Shown here in pieces: positions 1 to 8,648 of a DNA stretch of 64,000 nucleotides. A model generated the notes under the pieces. The model searched no databases and was not told the origin of the DNA. It worked only from the letters and a program-made list of their open reading frames with translations. Position 1 is the stretch's first letter, and each line of letters opens with the position of its first letter. Location of the stretch: NCBI GenBank assembly GCA_963819075.1, contig CAWFUP010000001.1, positions 992,001 to 1,056,000 on the forward strand. Reading direction: 5' to 3'. This DNA comes from CAVQBJ01 sp963819075. GTDB taxonomy: Bacteria; Actinomycetota; Thermoleophilia; Solirubrobacterales; Solirubrobacteraceae. The position numbers and the translations under genes are program-made.

Positions 1-895
1 CACCGCCCAACCCGGCGCCGTAGCCGAGCGCGTCGAGATTGGCGTTCAGCTCGGCCACGTCGGGCCCGGCCGACATGCCGGCCACGAACGCGCGCGTCGC
101 GACGACCGGCCCGTACAGAAGCAGGACCGGCTTGCCGTCGATCGCGTACAGGCTCTCGCCCAGGCGGATCACCGCCCCGGTGGACGGCACGGTGGTGAAC
201 GCCGAATCCTGACCGTAGATCGTCTCGTGCGATCGGGCGGAAACGAGGCCCGCCTGCGCGGTCGCGAGCGCGCTCTGCGCCGAGGACAGCGAGTGCTCGT
301 CGGCCGCGACCCGCACCGCATCCCCGGTCACCGCCTGTTGATCGGTCGAGACCATCTGCGCCGCGCCCGCGCATCCGCCCGAGCCGCCGCTCCCGGCGGC
401 GCCGCTCGACGGGCTCTGGGCCGCGTTGTCCCCGGCACAGTCAACGGCCTGGAGCTGCTGATCGGCCGAGACGGTCGCGCGGGCCTGCGCGAACGTCGCG
501 TCGTCGGCCGACAGCGACGACGTCGCCGAGGCCAGCATCCCCTCCTGCATCGTGACCGACTGCTGCGCCTGCGAGGCCGCGGACGGCGAGGTGCCCATCG
601 GGATGCGAATCGTCGAACTGCCCGCGAAGCCCAGCGTGGCGCTCTCCTGCGTCTGCTGCGAGAGCGTCTGGCGCGCCACCGGCTGCAGCGACGTCGGATA
701 CCCGTTATCGGCCACCCCGTGGGACGGACTGGCCCCGCCGAACGGGTCGGTGACCACGATCGCAACCGCGGCGATGCCGAGGGCCAGGGCCGCGGCCGCG
801 AGCATCCGGCGGCGCCCGCGCCGGGGTCCGCGATCGCGAGGGGCCGGCCGGGGGTCGATCGCCTCGCCGGTGCTGGCGGCCGGGGCCGCGCTCAC
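1..895 (-). CDS. Peptidoglycan-binding, HlyD/MacA-like membrane adaptor protein (3'-partial)
   Basis: Runs off the left edge, so only about 298 N-terminal residues from a GTG at 895 are visible. A basic cytoplasmic tail is followed by one membrane segment at about residues 31-48 (MLAAAALALGIAAVAIVV). Then comes an Ala/Ser/Gln-rich, probably helical extracytoplasmic stretch (about 90-200) with two Cys near DCAGDNA and GGCAGA. The visible end has YAIDGKPVLLLYG and then PDVAELNANLDALGYG, which looks like the start of a peptidoglycan-binding repeat. Such proteins act as periplasm-side or wall-side adaptors of ABC/RND-type exporters; the transporter genes would lie outside the window (inference). 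It follows the frameshifted lipoprotein gene on the same strand after 88 bp. Confidence 0.7.
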   Translation of the reverse strand, partial: MSAAPAASTGEAIDPRPAPRDRGPRRGRRRMLAAAALALGIAAVAIVVTDPFGGASPSHGVADNGYPTSLQPVARQTLSQQTQESATLGFAGSSTIRIPMGTSPSAASQAQQSVTMQEGMLASATSSLSADDATFAQARATVSADQQLQAVDCAGDNAAQSPSSGAAGSGGSGGCAGAAQMVSTDQQAVTGDAVRVAADEHSLSSAQSALATAQAGLVSARSHETIYGQDSAFTTVPSTGAVIRLGESLYAIDGKPVLLLYGPVVATRAFVAGMSAGPDVAELNANLDALGYGAGLGG

Positions 896-983
896 GGCTC
901 GCCGCCCCGCGCGCCGTCCGGGATCCCGCCGCCGCCCACCGGGCGGCCGGCGGTCGCGAGGACGGTCCGCTCAGCGCCCGGGC

Positions 984-1690
984 TCATGCGCCCGGCGCCG
1001 CCGCCTTCGGCCCGAAGCCGGGGACTTCTGCCGAGCAGGCCTTCTGGGCCGCCTGGAAGATCGGCGATCTCGGGTCCAGGCCGGTCCCCGGTCCGCCCTG
1101 GATCCGGATCCCGACGTGCCCGCCCGAGAACTGCGGATCGGGGAAGCTGGGCACGCCGTGCGAGCGCATGCAGGCCGAGAACTTCAGCGCCTGCGCCTGC
1201 ATCTGGGCCTGCTGGGCGGGGCTCGGGGGGGCGCCGCCGTTCGGCATGTACTTCGCGCACTTCTTCTGGGCGGCCTGGAACTGCGGCCGAGCTCGGGTCG
1301 ATGCCGTTGGCCGTGCCGAACTGGATTGCGCCCTGGCCGTTGGGGTCGGGGAAATTGGGCAATCCGTTCGCACGCATGCAGGCCGAGAACTTGAGGGCGT
1401 TCTGGCGGCTGCCGCCGCCGATCGCCAGGGCCTTGCCGCTCTGCGCCCCGCCCCCGCCCCCGCTCGAGGCCGCCGGCCCTCCGGCGTCCCCGCCGGCGGC
1501 TGGCGCCCGCGGCCGCGGACTGACTGCTCGACGCCTTCGAACTGCCGACGCTCGCCACTCCGGGCGACGAGCTGCCACCGCAGCCGGCGAGGAGGGCCGC
1601 GAGGGCCAGCAGGGCCGCGCTCGCCGACAGTAGGGACGCGCCGCGCCGGCGACGGGAACGGCGACTGGTCGGGTGGTCGGCGGGCGGCAT
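984..1690 (-). pseudogene. Lipoprotein with duplicated Cys/Pro motif, interrupted by two frameshifts
   Basis: From ATG 1690 (GGAG ribosome site just upstream) the N-terminus is a lipoprotein signal with lipobox LLAGC and a Ser/Gly linker. The frame then shifts near 1495-1510 and again near 1285, where one extra G in TCGGCCGCAG explains the break. Joined, the mature part has two copies of one domain: ALKFSACMRANGLPNFPDP...FQAAQKKC and ALKFSACMRSHGVPSFPDP...FQAAQKACS, each with two Cys that could form a disulfide. Function unknown. It sits between the adaptor gene and a divergent two-component system, so an envelope or export role is likely. I think the gene is intact in the organism and the breaks are sequence errors. 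Confidence 0.65.
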
Positions 1691-1746
1691 GGAAGGCTCC
1701 TTGATTGCGGCGGTAGCGGACTCAAGGGCAATGGATAGTGCGCGCG

Positions 1747-1789
1747 GGGTTACACGGCGGTCACAGGACCTGTTACCTGTGCGTAACCC
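1747..1789. promoter_or_regulatory. Nested inverted repeats between lipoprotein and response-regulator genes
   Basis: Outer arms GGGTTAC (1747-1753) and GTAACCC (1783-1789) enclose inner arms CACAGG (1762-1767) and CCTGTG (1776-1781). The inner part also reads as direct repeats ACCTGT-TACCTGT. The site lies in the divergent promoter region 29 bp before the response-regulator start, the expected place for autoregulation by an OmpR-type regulator. No binding data; inference from position and symmetry. Confidence 0.45.
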
Positions 1790-1817
1790 GCCGGCGATCA
1801 TGCTGGTGGGCTCACCG

Positions 1818-2477
1818 ATGCGCGTACTGATCGTCGAAGATCACAAGGAGCTCGCGCTCACCATCGCCGACGGCCTGCGGCGCGAGGGCATGGCCGTCGA
1901 CGCCGTCTTCGACGGGCAGGCGGGACTGCGCCAGGGCGTCCAGGACACCTACGACGTCGTCGTGCTCGACCGCGACCTTCCCGGACTGCACGGCGACGAC
2001 GTCTGCCGCGCACTCGTCGCGGCCGGCGCGCGAGCGCGGGTGCTCATGCTCACCGCCGCCGACACGATCGAGAGTCGCGTGGACGGTCTCAGCCTCGGGG
2101 CAGACGACTACCTGCCCAAGCCGTTCGCGTTCGCCGAGCTGGTCGCGCGCATCCGCGCCCTGGAACGACGCAGCCATCCCGCGCGCCCACCGGTGCTGGC
2201 CAGCGGCGACATCCAGCTCGACACCGTCCACCGCGTCGCGACTCGGGCCGGGCGGCGCATCGAGCTCAGCCCCAAGGAGCTCACGGTGCTCGAACTGTTG
2301 CTCACGGCCGGCGGCGCGCCGCTCTCCAGCGAGGAGCTCCTGCAGCGCGGCTGGGACCAATACGCCGACTCCTTCAGTGGAGTCGTCAAGGTGACGATCA
2401 ACCGCCTGCGGGGCAAGCTCGGCGAGCCCGTTGCGATCGAGACCGTGCCCCGCGCCGGCTACCGCATACGAACTTGA
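1818..2477 (+). CDS. OmpR-family DNA-binding response regulator
   Basis: About 219 residues. The N-terminal receiver starts MRVLIVEDHKELA; the phospho-acceptor Asp is in VVVLDRDLPGLHG, with Thr in MLTAAD and Lys in YLPKPF. A C-terminal winged helix runs from about 130 to the end (SPKELTVLELLL, VVKVTINRLRGKLG, VPRAGYRI). I chose ATG 1818, which gives the canonical MRVLIVED start; an in-frame ATG at 1800 would add six residues. Its stop overlaps the TTG start of the histidine kinase (TTGA), so the pair is translated together. It likely controls the divergent envelope genes through the inverted repeats upstream. Confidence 0.92.
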   Translation: MRVLIVEDHKELALTIADGLRREGMAVDAVFDGQAGLRQGVQDTYDVVVLDRDLPGLHGDDVCRALVAAGARARVLMLTAADTIESRVDGLSLGADDYLPKPFAFAELVARIRALERRSHPARPPVLASGDIQLDTVHRVATRAGRRIELSPKELTVLELLLTAGGAPLSSEELLQRGWDQYADSFSGVVKVTINRLRGKLGEPVAIETVPRAGYRIRT

Positions 2478-4954
2478 CCCCGAACCGCCTCGCGACCACG
2501 TTCACCCGCCGCTGGCGCTCGCTGCCGCCGCGCACGCTCCGCCTGCGCCTCACGATCATCTACGGAGGTCTCTTCATCCTGTGCGGCGCGGCCCTGCTTG
2601 GGATCACCTACGGACTCGTGTCCAATCGCTACACGGCCGGCTATGTCCTCAGCGTCGGCAAGGGGGTCCAGGCTTTCGGGTTCACAACGAGATCGGGGGC
2701 CGGCGCAGTCCCAGCGCCCGGTCCGGGGCTCCCGCCGTTGGCTCTCGGTTCGGCCCACGGCCAGCTTCGCGCCGCGGTGCCGGTCGGCGCCGCGCCGCCC
2801 CCCGGAGCCGCGGTGGCGGCCGGGCGCATCCTCATCGCCTCCGCCGCGGCGCAGTCCAGCGCCGCGCTGCAGACGCTGCTGATCGAGTCGGGCGTCGCGC
2901 TGACGATCATGGCGGTCATCGCGATGTGGCTCGGCTGGGTGGTGGCGGGGCGCGCGCTGCGTCCGCTGCGCGCGATGACGGCGGCGGCCCGGGAGATCTC
3001 GGCGAGTAACCTGCACCGCCGCCTCGCTCTCGCCGGCCCCAACGACGAGCTCACGCAACTCGCCGACACCTTTGATTCACTGCTGGAGCGGCTGGAGACC
3101 GCGTTCGCAGCCCAGCGCCAATTCGCGTCGAACGTCTCGCACGAGCTGCGCACCCCCCTGACCCTCGAGCGAACCCTGATCGAGGTCGCGCTCGCCGACC
3201 CGAACGCCAGCGCCCCGGCTCTCCGCGCGGTCTGCGAGAAGGTGCTGGCCAGCGGAATCCACCAGGAACGCCTCATCGACGCCCTCCTGGTGATGTCACG
3301 CGGCCAGCGCGGGCTCGAGCGCCGGGAGACCATCGATCTCGCCCAGGTCGCGGCGCGGACACTGGCGGCCGTCGACAGCGGCGGCCTGACCGTCGAGACG
3401 GCGCTGGCACCCGCCCATACCGAAGGGGATCCGCGACTCGTCGAGCGGCTCACGGCCAACCTCGTCGACAACGCCGTCCGGCACAATTGCCCCGAGGGAC
3501 GCGTGGACGTATCCACGCGCACGGTTCGCGGCCGCGCGATCCTCACCGTGGCCAATACCGGATCGCCGCTCTCGCCGAACGACGTCGGCCGGCTGTTCGA
3601 ACCCTTCGAGCGCCTCAACGGGGCGCGCACGAGCGACGGCGACGGCGACGGTCTGGGGCTGGGCCTCTCGATCGTCAAGGCGATCGCGCAGGCGCACGCC
3701 GCCACTCTCACCACGACGCTACCCACGGCCGGCGGCCTGTCGATCGAAGTGAGCTTTCCGGCCGCCCACACGTCACCAACCCCGCCCGACGACGGCACAC
3801 CGCTCGAAACCGCCGCCCAGCCGCCGTCAGGACAGCCAACCGTCCGCCTCCGACTGACGCGCGGACACGCCCGCGCATGGGTGGGTCTCCGGCTTTGGGG
3901 CCGACGCCTGACCGGTTTGAGGTATGGAGCTCGCGATCCCCTGACCGACGAAGTGGTCATGGGACGTGCGCGGCCGGCAGCGACGCAGGACCTCACCGAG
4001 GGTCGGTCGGTCGCGGCGCCGACGCAGCGACAGTCGACCACCGCGCCGCTGGCTGCGGTACGTGCCTGGGACGTGATCGACGTCCGACTCTCGGACGGCC
4101 GTGTCCTGCGGGCGCGACGGACCGACGGTCGCGGCACCCCGGTCGTGCTGCTGCACGGCCTGCTCGACTCGTCCGAGGGCTGGCGCGAGATCGCGCTGTC
4201 CACGCGGCGGCCCACGGTCGCCTTCGATCTGCCGGGCTTCGGCGCCTCGGACCTGCCGACCGCCGCTTGCATCTCGGCGTATGCGGGCGACATCATCGAG
4301 GCCGTTGGATCCTTGAACCTCGCCCGGTTCACGCTCGTCGGCCATTCGCTCGGCGGGGCGGTAGCCGCGGCGGTCGCCGAGGCGATCCCGCGTCGCGTCG
4401 CGTCGCTCGTCCTACTCGCGCCCGCCGGCTTCGGGCGGAACGCGCTGGCCGAGGCCGTCTCGGTTCGCGGCGTGCGCGACGTGGCCTGGACGATCCTTCC
4501 CTTCGCGCTGAGAACACCGCTCGCGCTGGATGCGGCGTACCGGCTGTTCGTTACGCGCGGTGCGGCGCCGACCCCGGAGCTCCTCGCCCGCGTCAGAGCG
4601 GACGGGCGGCGCGCGCGGGCCGGCGCTGCGCTGGCCACCCAAGCGATTGTCAGCGCGGGGCGGCGCTCATCAGCCGCCGCTGGGCGGAGGGCTTACTACG
4701 GACCGGTGGACACGCTGTGGGGCGACTGCGACCGGGTCGTGCCACCGAGCCACGCCGACGCCGTGCAACGCGCCTTCCCCCAATCGAACCTCTCGTGCTG
4801 GCCTCGCATGGGCCATCACCCGCAGCGCGAGCGCCCGGCGGAGTTGGCGCGGCTCATCGAGCAGGCGTGCCGCGGTCCGGAGCTCGATCTGCGCGCTACT
4901 CGAGACGGGCGCACGCCACGCCTACGCCGACCTCGGCGCATGGCCATGCGGTAG
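2474..4954 (+). CDS. Sensor histidine kinase in one open frame with an alpha/beta hydrolase
   Basis: 826 codons from a TTG overlapping the regulator stop. Residues 1-430 are a complete kinase: membrane segments at about 24-48 and 136-160, HAMP, H-box VSHELRTPLT, N-box NLVDNAVRHN, and GLGLGLSIVK. Residues 520-800 are an alpha/beta hydrolase: VVLLHGLLDSSEGW, nucleophile elbow GHSLGG, acid in GDCDRVV, His in MGHHPQRERP. The linker (about 440-515) looks less like coding DNA, with more A/T third positions. So this may be two genes whose stop was lost by an indel; a TGA in another frame lies near 3856, and an in-frame ATG at 3959 could start the hydrolase. Both domains are certain; the fusion is not. 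Confidence 0.75.
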   Translation: MTPNRLATTFTRRWRSLPPRTLRLRLTIIYGGLFILCGAALLGITYGLVSNRYTAGYVLSVGKGVQAFGFTTRSGAGAVPAPGPGLPPLALGSAHGQLRAAVPVGAAPPPGAAVAAGRILIASAAAQSSAALQTLLIESGVALTIMAVIAMWLGWVVAGRALRPLRAMTAAAREISASNLHRRLALAGPNDELTQLADTFDSLLERLETAFAAQRQFASNVSHELRTPLTLERTLIEVALADPNASAPALRAVCEKVLASGIHQERLIDALLVMSRGQRGLERRETIDLAQVAARTLAAVDSGGLTVETALAPAHTEGDPRLVERLTANLVDNAVRHNCPEGRVDVSTRTVRGRAILTVANTGSPLSPNDVGRLFEPFERLNGARTSDGDGDGLGLGLSIVKAIAQAHAATLTTTLPTAGGLSIEVSFPAAHTSPTPPDDGTPLETAAQPPSGQPTVRLRLTRGHARAWVGLRLWGRRLTGLRYGARDPLTDEVVMGRARPAATQDLTEGRSVAAPTQRQSTTAPLAAVRAWDVIDVRLSDGRVLRARRTDGRGTPVVLLHGLLDSSEGWREIALSTRRPTVAFDLPGFGASDLPTAACISAYAGDIIEAVGSLNLARFTLVGHSLGGAVAAAVAEAIPRRVASLVLLAPAGFGRNALAEAVSVRGVRDVAWTILPFALRTPLALDAAYRLFVTRGAAPTPELLARVRADGRRARAGAALATQAIVSAGRRSSAAAGRRAYYGPVDTLWGDCDRVVPPSHADAVQRAFPQSNLSCWPRMGHHPQRERPAELARLIEQACRGPELDLRATRDGRTPRLRRPRRMAMR

Positions 4955-4971
4955 CCCCCGAACAAGAAGGC

Positions 4972-6048
4972 GTGAACCCCAACCCAACCACCCGAGACGT
5001 TGTCGGCACCGCGATGGTCGGCGTGATCGTCACCGGCCTCGTCGCCGCCTGGATCGCGCTGCGCCTCGGTGGGACCACCACCACGTTGTGGGTCGACGAC
5101 CTCGCGACGCCGCTCGCCGCGGCCCTGGCCTGCGCAGCTTGCCTGCGTGCACGCGCGCGTCACCAAGGGCGGATGCGCACCTTCTGGACGCTGCTCGGTC
5201 TCGCCACAGCCTGCTGGACGGTGGCCGAGGCGATCTGGGGGCTGTACGCGCTCGTCCTGGTGATTGCCGTGCCGTCACCGTCGTGGGCGGATGCCGGCTA
5301 TCTCGCCGCGGTGCCGCTGACTGTCGCGGCGCTGATCGTGCATCCTGCCACGGGCGGAGGCCGCTCACGAACGGCCCGCTCGGTGCTCGACGGCATGGCC
5401 ATCGCCGCGGCGCTGCTCGTTCTCAGTTGGACGGTTGTGCTCGGACCGCTGTGGCGAACGTCCGATCTCGGCTCGGCCGCGGGGATCGTGACGGTCGCGT
5501 ACCCGTTCGGAGACGTCGTGATCGTCTTCTGCATCGTCCTGGCAATCCGTGGGATGACCTCAGGCCAGCGGCTCTCTCTCTGGTTCCTGCTGATGGCGCT
5601 GCTGGCGATGTCCGTGGCCGACAGTGCCTACACCTACCTCACCAGCGTCGCGAACTACAACAGCGCGTCTGGGAGCGTGATCGATGCCGGCTGGGTTGGT
5701 GCCTATCTCGGCATCGCGCTGGCGGCGCACTTCTCGCTGGCTGGGGACCCCGATCGCGTACCGGTTCGCCGCGGCGCGCCCTCGCTCGCATCGCTCGTTG
5801 CGCCGCTGTTCCCGGTGCTCGTCGCGCTGATCGTGTGCGCGCTGGAGATCCGCAGCGGTCGCCGCCTCGATCACGCGGAATGGCTCATGGTCTTCGGGCT
5901 GATCGCGATCGTGCTGGTCCGTCAGGCGTTGCTCATCTGCGAGCTGCTCACACCGTCGCGCTGGACTGGGGCTCTGAACCAGCGAGTGGCTGATGCCACG
6001 CTCGGCGGGCGCTCCCTGGACGGGCCGGAGCCCGATCGTTCGGCATGA
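4972..6048 (+). CDS. Polytopic membrane protein resembling the sensor part of GGDEF proteins
   Basis: GTG start after AAGAAGG; 358 residues with about nine hydrophobic segments, among them VGTAMVGVIVTGLVAAWIAL and IFC-rich VVIVFCIVLAIRGM. The segment pattern resembles the membrane sensor module found before GGDEF/EAL domains in actinobacteria, but no output domain follows: the protein ends about 20 residues after the last segment. Function unknown. Its stop overlaps the start of the next small gene (ATGA), so the two are probably translated together. It is 17 bp after the kinase-hydrolase frame, on the same strand. Confidence 0.7.
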   Translation: MNPNPTTRDVVGTAMVGVIVTGLVAAWIALRLGGTTTTLWVDDLATPLAAALACAACLRARARHQGRMRTFWTLLGLATACWTVAEAIWGLYALVLVIAVPSPSWADAGYLAAVPLTVAALIVHPATGGGRSRTARSVLDGMAIAAALLVLSWTVVLGPLWRTSDLGSAAGIVTVAYPFGDVVIVFCIVLAIRGMTSGQRLSLWFLLMALLAMSVADSAYTYLTSVANYNSASGSVIDAGWVGAYLGIALAAHFSLAGDPDRVPVRRGAPSLASLVAPLFPVLVALIVCALEIRSGRRLDHAEWLMVFGLIAIVLVRQALLICELLTPSRWTGALNQRVADATLGGRSLDGPEPDRSA

Positions 6049-6245
6049 GCGTCGCACGCTCCCAGGCGGGGAGGGCCCACGATGCCTCGCGCGGGATGAG
6101 CGCTGGGCGACGGGCGGCGACGGCTGCGGCCGGCGACCCGGCGGACGCCGTCTCCGCGATCGTTGTCGTGATCCTCACACTGGGTTGCACGGCGCTGGCG
6201 ATCTACGACCTCGTGCTGTTGGCCGCGACATCTGCCCCCCGCTGA
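6045..6245 (+). CDS. Small single-span membrane protein
   Basis: 66 residues from an ATG overlapping the preceding stop (ATGA). A charged N-terminus is followed by one membrane segment near residues 36-60 (AVSAIVVVILTLGCTALAI). I do not recognise the family. The overlap and third-position G/C bias support a real gene co-expressed with the membrane protein before it. The stop lies inside a 7-bp hairpin (CCGCTGA, 6239-6245, pairing with TCAGCGG, 6255-6261) that could end transcription, though no T-tract follows. Confidence 0.6.
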   Translation: MSVARSQAGRAHDASRGMSAGRRAATAAAGDPADAVSAIVVVILTLGCTALAIYDLVLLAATSAPR

Positions 6246-6390
6246 AGGAGGGGCTCAGCGGCCCGGTATCACGACGCCGCTTCCGGCCTCCTACAGGGTG
6301 ACGCCACGGCGCTGCGTGCGGACTGGCACGGAGACCACCGGGGCATACGAGCACCCGACCGGGCCCACGGGGCCCAAGGAGATCCGCATC

Positions 6391-6588
6391 ATGCGTGCAT
6401 TCCATACCCCCGGCAATGTCAAGGCGAAGATCGCGGCGATCGCCACCGCCGGCGCGTGCGTGGCCACGGCGGCGGCGACCCCCGCGCTGGCCCTCAATCC
6501 GCAGCCGCTGCCGCCCCGCGCGGCGAAGGTGACGGCGCCGATCCTCATCAGCGGGTTTCTCACCTGCCACGAGTACGGCTGCCTCTGA
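6391..6588 (+). CDS. Small secreted protein with LNPQPLPPR motif
   Basis: 65 residues from ATG 6391, preceded by AAGGAG at 8 nt. A Sec-type signal is clear: Lys-containing start, hydrophobic core (AAIATAGACVATAAATPALA), probable cleavage after ALA. The mature peptide is only about 30 residues: LNPQPLPPR, a short hydrophobic stretch, then CHEYGC with two Cys close to the end. The NPQPLPP motif recurs in small secreted bacterial proteins of unknown role (family knowledge). It stands alone, with a strong hairpin 12 bp after the stop. Confidence 0.65.
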   Translation: MRAFHTPGNVKAKIAAIATAGACVATAAATPALALNPQPLPPRAAKVTAPILISGFLTCHEYGCL

Positions 6589-6600
6589 CGGCTCGCCATC

Positions 6601-6625
6601 GGCGGCCGCCAGCTCGGCGGCCGCC
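6601..6625. terminator. Hairpin after the small secreted gene
   Basis: Two copies of the self-palindromic decamer GGCGGCCGCC (6601-6610 and 6616-6625) are separated by AGCTC, giving a 10-bp perfect stem. There is no T-tract, so it may be a non-canonical terminator; it lies between the stop at 6588 and the ligD-like start at 6667. Confidence 0.45.
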
Positions 6626-6666
6626 GGACGCCGGCCACGAGCGAACTTGCCGTACAACTTGCGGGT

Positions 6667-7734
6667 ATGGCTGCCTCAGATGTGACCGTCATCGACGCCG
6701 GCGGGCGCGACCTGCGGGTCTCTAACCCGGATCGCGTGATCTTCCCGGCCACGGACCGCACCGGACCCGTGACCAAGCTCGACATCGTGCGGTACTACCT
6801 CGCCGTCGACGATGGAATCATGCGAGCGCTCGACCGTCGGCCGACGACGCTCGAGCGGTGGACGAAGGGCGTGCACCCGGGGGTCGTGGTCTCGACGCGC
6901 GAGAGAGGCGGCGGCGACGCCTTCTTCCAAAAGCGGGTTCCACACGGCGCACCTGATTACGTGCACACCGCGCGGATCGAGTTCCCGTCGGGTCGCCATG
7001 CCGACGAGGTCTGTCCGACCGAGATCGCCGTCATCGCCTGGGCGGCTCAGATGGGCACGATCACCTTTCATCCGTGGCCCGTTCGCCGCGAGGACGTCGA
7101 CCATCCCGACGAGCTGCGCATCGACCTCGACCCGCAGCCCGGGACCGACTTCGCCGACGCGGTCCGCGTCGCGGCCGAGGCGCGTGTGGTGCTCGACGAG
7201 CTCGGTTACGTCGGCTTCCCGAAGACGTCCGGGGGCCGCGGCGTCCACATCTACGTGCGCATCGAGTCGCGCTGGACGTTCACCGATGTCCGCCATGCGG
7301 CCATCGCGTTCGGACGCGAGCTCGAGCGTCGCCTGCCCGGGGAGGTGACGACGAAGTGGTGGAAGGAGGAGCGCGGCGAGCGCATCTTCGTCGACTACAA
7401 CCAGAACGCGCGCGACCGGACGATCGCCTCGGCCTACAGCGTGCGCCCGAAGTCCGGCGCGCCCGTGTCGGCACCGCTCGCCTGGGAGGAGCTCCCCGAG
7501 GTCGAGCCCGACGACTTCACCGTAGCCACGATGCCGGCGCGCTTCGCCGAGGTGGGCGATCGCCACGCGAAGATCGACGATGTCGCTCACTCGCTCCAGC
7601 CACTGCTCGACATGTACGCGAACGACGCCAGCGAGGGCGACGGCGACATGCCCTACCCGCCCGACTATCCGAAGATGCCCGGCGAGCCCAAACGCGTGCA
7701 GCCGTCGCGCGATCGCGACCGCCCCGACCGCTGA
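6667..7734 (+). CDS. ligD: Stand-alone LigD-type polymerase/primase domain protein
   Basis: 355 residues matching the polymerase domain of LigD, which fills and extends ends in non-homologous end joining with Ku. Visible family features: VSNPDRVIFP near the start, then VEKP-like region, DLDPQPGTDFADAV (metal-binding acidic pair about 150), KTSGGRGVHIYVRI, and ARDRTIASAYSVRP with the C-terminal PLAWEEL. No ligase or phosphoesterase domain is attached and no ku gene is in the window. A TACAAC box lies 8 nt before the ATG. It converges on xthA with a 12-bp gap, so a local repair pair is plausible but not an operon. Confidence 0.9.
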   Translation: MAASDVTVIDAGGRDLRVSNPDRVIFPATDRTGPVTKLDIVRYYLAVDDGIMRALDRRPTTLERWTKGVHPGVVVSTRERGGGDAFFQKRVPHGAPDYVHTARIEFPSGRHADEVCPTEIAVIAWAAQMGTITFHPWPVRREDVDHPDELRIDLDPQPGTDFADAVRVAAEARVVLDELGYVGFPKTSGGRGVHIYVRIESRWTFTDVRHAAIAFGRELERRLPGEVTTKWWKEERGERIFVDYNQNARDRTIASAYSVRPKSGAPVSAPLAWEELPEVEPDDFTVATMPARFAEVGDRHAKIDDVAHSLQPLLDMYANDASEGDGDMPYPPDYPKMPGEPKRVQPSRDRDRPDR

Positions 7735-7746
7735 GCCGACGGGCCG

Positions 7747-8610
7747 TCAGCGCGACTGCGGCAGCTTGGCCACGCCGCGGCCCTTGGCCGGCGAAGAGGG
7801 AGGGGGAACGACGGGCCCGATGTCGCCGTCGGGCGCCTCGTCCAGATCCACGATCACCGGGGCGTGGTCGCTCGGGCCGGTTCCCTTGCGGGCCTGCCGG
7901 TCGACCCAGGCCGCCTGGACGCGCTCGGCGACGACGGCGGAGGCGAGCACGAGGTCGATGCGCATGCCGAGGTCCTGATGGAACATCCCCGCCCGGTAGT
8001 CCCAGTAGGTGAACACGCGCTCGGTCGGCCAGCGCTCGCGGACGACGTCGTGCAGCCCGAGTCGCTGCAGCTCCGCCAGCACCGCCCGCTCGGGCGCCGT
8101 GACGTGGGTGTGGCCGACGTAGGCCTCGGGATCGAAGACGTCCTCGTCGGTCGGCGCGATATTCATGTCCCCACAGACGATCTGCGCCTCCGGGCCCGCG
8201 GCCACGGTCTCGCGCAGCGAGGCCAGCCACGCGAGCTTGTACCGGTAGTGCTCGGAGTCTGGCTCGCGGCCGTTGGGCACGTACACCGAGGTGATGCGGA
8301 TACCACCGCACGTGGCGGATACGGCGCGTGCCTCGGGATGCGGGAATCCGGGGGCTCCGGGAAGTCCTACCAGGACGTCCTGGAGCCCCGCGCGGGACAG
8401 GATCGCGACTCCGTTCCACGCCGGCTCGCCGTGCACCGCAACGGCGTATCCGCGCCCGGCCAGCTCGTCTCCGAGCAGCTCCCGAAAGGCGTCGTCGGCG
8501 AGCTTTGTCTCCTGGAGGCAGACGACGTCCGGCCGGCGCTCGTCCAGCCATGGGAGGAGCCGGGGAAGGCGTTGCTTGACCGAGTTGACGTTCCAGGTCG
8601 CGACCCGCAT
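7747..8610 (-). CDS. xthA: Exodeoxyribonuclease III
   Basis: Apurinic/apyrimidinic endonuclease and 3'-5' exonuclease of base-excision repair. From ATG 8610 the protein starts MRVATWNVNSVKQRLP. Catalytic and metal residues are visible: the Glu in LQETKLADD, Asp/Asn in VCGDMNIAPTDEDV, Arg/Asp in DLGMRIDLVLAS, and the His of PSDHAPVIVDL. Length (287) includes a short Pro/Ser-rich tail after the His motif. An upstream ATG at 8631 would add seven residues, but 8610 gives the family start, and a TACCTT box sits 8 nt before it. Confidence 0.95.
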   Translation of the reverse strand: MRVATWNVNSVKQRLPRLLPWLDERRPDVVCLQETKLADDAFRELLGDELAGRGYAVAVHGEPAWNGVAILSRAGLQDVLVGLPGAPGFPHPEARAVSATCGGIRITSVYVPNGREPDSEHYRYKLAWLASLRETVAAGPEAQIVCGDMNIAPTDEDVFDPEAYVGHTHVTAPERAVLAELQRLGLHDVVRERWPTERVFTYWDYRAGMFHQDLGMRIDLVLASAVVAERVQAAWVDRQARKGTGPSDHAPVIVDLDEAPDGDIGPVVPPPSSPAKGRGVAKLPQSR

Positions 8611-8648
8611 CGACGCAGAAGGTAGCGCCATAGCGCAGAATACCGGGC

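Noticed and set aside
227..1633. 468-residue plus-strand frame opposite the adaptor and lipoprotein genes
   Set aside because: Arg/Gly-rich with no domain; the minus strand gives a membrane adaptor and a lipoprotein with clear motifs.
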